The notes under the pieces: generated by a model
What the model saw: only the letters and a program-made list of their open reading frames with translations
The model's database searches: none
What the model was told of the DNA's origin: nothing
Assembly: GCA_945860895.1 (NCBI GenBank)
Contig: CAMASK010000017.1
Location: 1 to 44,933, forward strand
Source: Bacteriovorax stolpii
Lineage (GTDB): Bacteria; Bdellovibrionota; Bacteriovoracia; Bacteriovoracales; Bacteriovoracaceae
DNA: 44,933 nt
Direction: 5' to 3'
Translations under genes and position numbers: made by a program
Shown: piece by piece, positions 41,939 through 44,933 of the stretch
Numbering within the stretch: the stretch's first letter is position 1
Layout of the letters: each line of letters opens with the position of its first letter

Positions 41939-41969
41939 AAATAAGGCTCCTTAAAATGGAGCCTTATTT
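41939..41969. terminator. Bidirectional terminator between ferredoxin and barrel genes
   Basis: A 12-bp perfect stem (41939-41950 with 41958-41969), loop TTAAAAT, with A-rich and T-rich outer arms, works on both strands between two convergent genes. The core GGCTCC/GGAGCC is the same as in the terminator split by the insertion sequence, so it shows what that site looked like when intact. Confidence 0.9.
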
Positions 41970-41989
41970 ATTTAAGCGTGCAGAAATTT

Positions 41990-42571
41990 TTAAATTGTAA
42001 AAGGGACAGACAATCCAAGCATAATGGTTGAATAACTAAATTTACCATCATAATCAGTTCCACCACTACTAAACTCAGTCCAAGTGGCGCGACGATACTC
42101 AAGGTTGATGTCAATAAAAGGAAGTCCGGTAAAGCCGACACCCAATTTAGTTCCAGATTCTTTTTTTAAAGTACTGCTGTCACCATTAATTTTGGTTTTT
42201 CCAGTCCCTGAAAAAATATACCCTGCATAAACACGAAACAATATTGGGAATTCATATCCAATGAATCCTGCCCATTCATTAATTTTCATGTCGTCATCGA
42301 AATCACCACCAGAAATGGTGCTGTTAAGATAATCGAGCCCGAGTTGAAAACCAAGTTGTTGATAGCCTAAACGACCCCCATAGGCGGCGCCTCTGCCACC
42401 AGAAAGATTGTCATTCATTGCAGCAGCAGCGATGGCATCATCAAATTTCATCTCTAATTTAGAATTTAAATTATAACCAATGACTGGTTCAATGAGTAAA
42501 GCTGCTTTAGCATTGAAAGATGCTCCTAAAACGAAGGCAAAAACCAAAGCCAATTGTGTTAATTGTTTCAC
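41990..42571 (-). CDS. Outer-membrane beta-barrel protein
   Basis: A signal peptide of about 23 residues (ending FNAKA) leads an eight-strand-like barrel. Alternating strands include AAYGGRLGYQQLGFQLGLDY, FRVYAGYIFSG and INLEYRRATWTEF, and the C-terminal strand STIMLGLSVPFTI ends hydrophobic, as outer-membrane proteins do for Bam recognition. The 193 residues suggest an OmpA/OmpX-sized barrel. Ligand and function are unknown. Confidence 0.8.
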   Translation of the reverse strand: MKQLTQLALVFAFVLGASFNAKAALLIEPVIGYNLNSKLEMKFDDAIAAAAMNDNLSGGRGAAYGGRLGYQQLGFQLGLDYLNSTISGGDFDDDMKINEWAGFIGYEFPILFRVYAGYIFSGTGKTKINGDSSTLKKESGTKLGVGFTGLPFIDINLEYRRATWTEFSSGGTDYDGKFSYSTIMLGLSVPFTI

Positions 42572-42633
42572 TCTAAAACTCCTCTAATTAAGTTGGTGAC
42601 CACTTAATTCTAAAAGTTTTCGAAAAAAAAGCA

Positions 42634-43848
42634 TTACCTTTGTATTTTACCAATTAGGTCTTCTACTTTGACCATGAGAATTTCATTCTGATTAACTAAT
42701 TTTATAGCCACATAGCCTTTGGGAACTTCCTGAATCTCTTCACTTGCTATCACTCTTCCCGTAGTGTCTTGGGAAATTTTGCCTACCATATCACCTTCAG
42801 TTGCCATAATTTGCCCGATTGTACCTTGGCCAAAGATCATCACATCACCATCTCGCACAGGATATTTACACAATAAACAATTGTAACGATTGTCTACCAC
42901 TAAGGTTTGACCTTGCTTCAAGTTAAAGACACTTAAATCATCTCTGATTTTAGTCAGTGAAAATAAATTCATTTCAGAGTGTCCGACAAGCGAAAAAATA
43001 AAGGTCACTGTTACTGTTTGTAGTATTTTAGATCTGCGAAGAACTATTCCTTCAAATTCAATATCCCGGACTTTGTCATCAGGACTAGAATGCATTTGAA
43101 ATTTAAGCCTTATATCAAAAATAAATTTTTTCAAAACAAACGAATACATAAAGGTCGTGACTAATAAGATCAACATCGAATACATAAATAATCTGAACAG
43201 ATATACTGAATGTTGATGAACGATTATCTCACGTGTTTGAATGAAGTAAGTAATCATTAAAAAACTAAGGGGAATTACTATCCAATTTAATATATCTATC
43301 ACTTTATGTCGAAAAAACCATTCTTTACGCTTTTGATGGTGATCATATTGCACTAGCTTCATACGAAATGAATTGAATTCCTCGATTGAAGCAATATCTG
43401 GACGAGCCGCTTGTAGTCCATCCCAGACATAATCAATTCGTTCCAGACTAGAGCTAAAGTAATGTTTTTTTCCATTATTCATTTTAAAATAAAAAATGGA
43501 CCAATAAACAAATCCCACACTTTTAATTTCCGCAAACAAAACATCTTCCGAATGAACACCCCTATGAATTTTGATATGTGTTGGATAGATTTGAATTGAA
43601 CGATTTAAACGCGATTTTAAGCAAAAAAAATAAAAATTAATAAAAGCAAAAAAATAAGCACCTGAAATCCATAATTCATTCAAATATTGATTATATACAA
43701 TAGTCCACCGGTCTTGAGTTATTCGGTGTCCCCAAAAAGAAAGAATAAGACCAGATAATACTAACAGTAGAACAAGAAAGATTTTGTAATGACTTCGATA
43801 ATGGAGGAATCGAGGCTGAAGTGAGTCATACTTTGCTTTAGATTCCAA
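42634..43848 (-). CDS. Membrane protein of unknown function with possible degenerate S26-like domain
   Basis: The 404-residue protein has four hydrophobic helices (about 24-42, 61-76, 188-206, 220-241) with a beta-rich PH-like segment between the pairs. The soluble C-terminal 90 residues (RDGDVMIFGQGTIGQIMATE, then GDMVGKI, then EVPKGYVAIKL and VEDLIGKI) resemble the beta core of type I signal peptidases (GD.V.., GLPGD.V, VP.G...., ..IVGK). The catalytic Ser and Lys positions are not retained, so it is not a working peptidase if related. It follows lgt after 55 bases. Confidence 0.55.
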   Translation of the reverse strand: MESKAKYDSLQPRFLHYRSHYKIFLVLLLVLSGLILSFWGHRITQDRWTIVYNQYLNELWISGAYFFAFINFYFFCLKSRLNRSIQIYPTHIKIHRGVHSEDVLFAEIKSVGFVYWSIFYFKMNNGKKHYFSSSLERIDYVWDGLQAARPDIASIEEFNSFRMKLVQYDHHQKRKEWFFRHKVIDILNWIVIPLSFLMITYFIQTREIIVHQHSVYLFRLFMYSMLILLVTTFMYSFVLKKFIFDIRLKFQMHSSPDDKVRDIEFEGIVLRRSKILQTVTVTFIFSLVGHSEMNLFSLTKIRDDLSVFNLKQGQTLVVDNRYNCLLCKYPVRDGDVMIFGQGTIGQIMATEGDMVGKISQDTTGRVIASEEIQEVPKGYVAIKLVNQNEILMVKVEDLIGKIQR

Positions 43849-43903
43849 ACAATGCTCCTGGTTTATCCAACATTGTTATCGGTATTTGCCTAAACAAACT
43901 TGA

Positions 43904-44635
43904 CTATTTATGTACAAATTCCTCTACTGGCTTGTTTTGATTGAAGACTATCAAGGTCAATCCAAATAAAATAAGACCAAAAGACATCCATTGAGATGGT
44001 GAAAACATTCCCCAGAGACCTCTAATTTCATCTCCTCTAAGGCACTCAATCCCAAACCTTAAAATTCCATAACCCATAAAATAGATAGCAGCTGATTTAA
44101 GCGACGGCTTACTTTTTACAACCATCAGCGATATTAATGTTAGTCCTAAACTTTCTAAAATTTGGGTCGGATGCCGATTGGCTCCATGTAAATTAATGCC
44201 CCACCATAATTCAGTAGGTGCACCAAAACAGCAACCAGCTAATAAACACCCTAAGCGCCCAATGGCATGCCCCAAAGTAAGAGCCGACAGCAAAGCCCAA
44301 AGTGTATTTAAAGTAAGAGGAAGTTTAAATGACTTATAAAATGAAAGGAAGACGATGCTCAATATTAACCCACCATAAAAAACAAATCCACCACCAGTCC
44401 AAAAAGAGGCTTGGGTTAGAGCCGTTTGATGTATTTCTTTAGTCGTTAGAAAAAAAAGCAGCTTAGCTCCTATCCAAGAAGATATAAATAAGCCCCAAAA
44501 TATGATTTGAGAAAACTTCCATGAAAGGTCAGTTTTTGCGAAGAAAATCTGATATCCAAATCCCCAACCTAGTCCCATCAATAAGGGATAAGAATAAATA
44601 ATTAATTCATGATTTTGATATAGTATTGGAAGCAT
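43904..44635 (-). CDS. lgt: Prolipoprotein diacylglyceryl transferase family protein (Lgt)
   Basis: Lgt adds diacylglycerol to the lipobox cysteine of prelipoproteins. The 243 residues form seven hydrophobic helices with the motif [16 protein letters not shown] (123-138), a Cys-rich variant of the canonical GRIGNFxNGE signature, and [12 protein letters not shown] (153-164). FVFYGG has Tyr where E. coli has the essential His103. It overlaps lspA by 29 bases, matching its pathway partner. Several lipoproteins in this window (4256, flgH, bamD) would be substrates. Confidence 0.85.
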   Translation of the reverse strand: MLPILYQNHELIIYSYPLLMGLGWGFGYQIFFAKTDLSWKFSQIIFWGLFISSWIGAKLLFFLTTKEIHQTALTQASFWTGGGFVFYGGLILSIVFLSFYKSFKLPLTLNTLWALLSALTLGHAIGRLGCLLAGCCFGAPTELWWGINLHGANRHPTQILESLGLTLISLMVVKSKPSLKSAAIYFMGYGILRFGIECLRGDEIRGLWGMFSPSQWMSFGLILFGLTLIVFNQNKPVEEFVHK

Positions 44636-44933
44636 GTTCTTCAGTTTTTGAGTTGTCTTTTTTCTTAGTCTTCAATTGTTGAAAAAAATCAATAATCAAT
44701 AATCCAGCTGCTACAGTTATGCAGCTATCAGCAATATTGAAGGCTGGAAAGTGATTGGATTCGTTTTTCCAGTAAAAAAGAAGAAAATCCACAACATAAC
44801 CAAGGGAAAATCTATCAATGAGATTACCAATGGCCCCAGCAAGGATAAGGGCGTAGGCAAGAGAGATATAAAAAAAACCTTTTAAGGATTTTATGAGCAT
44901 ATAAAAGATATAGCCGCAAAAGATAACTGGTAA
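44607..44933 (-). CDS. lspA: Lipoprotein signal peptidase LspA (partial, N-terminus beyond window)
   Basis: LspA cuts the signal peptide of diacylated prelipoproteins. The frame stays open to the window edge, so the first helices (about 60 residues) are missing. The catalytic aspartates are visible in [10 protein letters not shown] and [13 protein letters not shown], with VVDFLLFYW between them. The lysine-rich tail after residue 75 is cytoplasmic. Its last 29 bases overlap the lgt start. Confidence 0.93.
   Translation of the reverse strand, partial: LPVIFCGYIFYMLIKSLKGFFYISLAYALILAGAIGNLIDRFSLGYVVDFLLFYWKNESNHFPAFNIADSCITVAAGLLIIDFFQQLKTKKKDNSKTEEHASNTISKS

Noticed and set aside
1-44933. 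CRISPR array, prophage, or defence island
   Set aside because: No regularly spaced direct repeats, phage structural genes or recognised defence genes were seen; the only mobile element is the IS3-family insertion.

Overview
This window reads as chromosome of a Gram-negative, motile, AT-rich bacterium, probably a Bdellovibrionota member near Bacteriovorax/Peredibacter. That placement is an inference. It rests on LpxC, LspA/Lgt, a BamD-like lipoprotein and TonB (two-membrane envelope), a flagellar rod/ring/hook cluster with a CsrA-FliW switch, a fused B12 mutase (IcmF), and many secreted or outer-membrane proteins without recognisable family. No 16S rRNA or other decisive taxonomic marker is present.

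Layout. 1-4075 (minus): tRNA-Thr with its own promoter, then proS-rlmB, a small secreted protein and lpxC. 4256-6217 (plus): a lipoprotein with dockerin-like calcium loops and a probable outer-membrane barrel. 6214-8601 (minus): ruvC-ruvA-ruvB, preceded by a 59-residue two-helix membrane protein. 8679-11051 (plus): folD-gcvT-gcvH, closed by a hairpin; gcvP is absent. 11180-16033: a small unknown gene, then on the minus strand xseB, PBP1A, a retropepsin-like protease and a TonB-like protein.

16144-25298 (plus) is the flagellar block in two transcription units: flgF-flgG-flgA-flgH-flgI behind a textbook sigma-54 promoter, and flgJ(rod-binding)-flgM-flgN-flgK-flgL, followed by csrA and fliW. The leaders of flgF and flgJ each contain a small hairpin with the same AGGAT loop just before a TTG start. 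csrA has ACAAGGA motifs over its own ribosome-binding site. This suggests CsrA represses the first gene of each flagellar operon and itself, with FliW antagonising it.

25334-26695 is a complete IS3-family element inserted in the loop of a rho-independent terminator that once separated fliW from the convergent operon. 26731-30518 (minus) is a tightly overlapping operon: TPR/SH3 membrane protein, cyclic-nucleotide-binding protein, AI-2E permease, BamD-like lipoprotein, TPR protein. 30572-32302 carries an unknown gene and a lone AstA-like acyltransferase. 32871-34244 holds a promoter, tRNA-Asn and, six bases after the tRNA, a stand-alone HExxH-domain protein resembling alpha-ketoglutarate-dependent peptide beta-hydroxylases. 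34241-36112 (minus) is an A-type Fe-S carrier and a YgfZ protein fused to TPRs. Then come grxB and an FHA/RDD membrane protein (plus), icmF with its cobalamin adenosyltransferase (minus), a 2[4Fe-4S] ferredoxin, an outer-membrane barrel, and lspA-lgt with a membrane protein of uncertain function at the right edge.

No CRISPR array, prophage or toxin-antitoxin pair was seen, and no stretch longer than 300 bases lacks a gene. The most original signals are the terminator-loop insertion, the paired AGGAT hairpins in flagellar leaders, the csrA-fliW alternative hairpins and the stand-alone HExxH protein.
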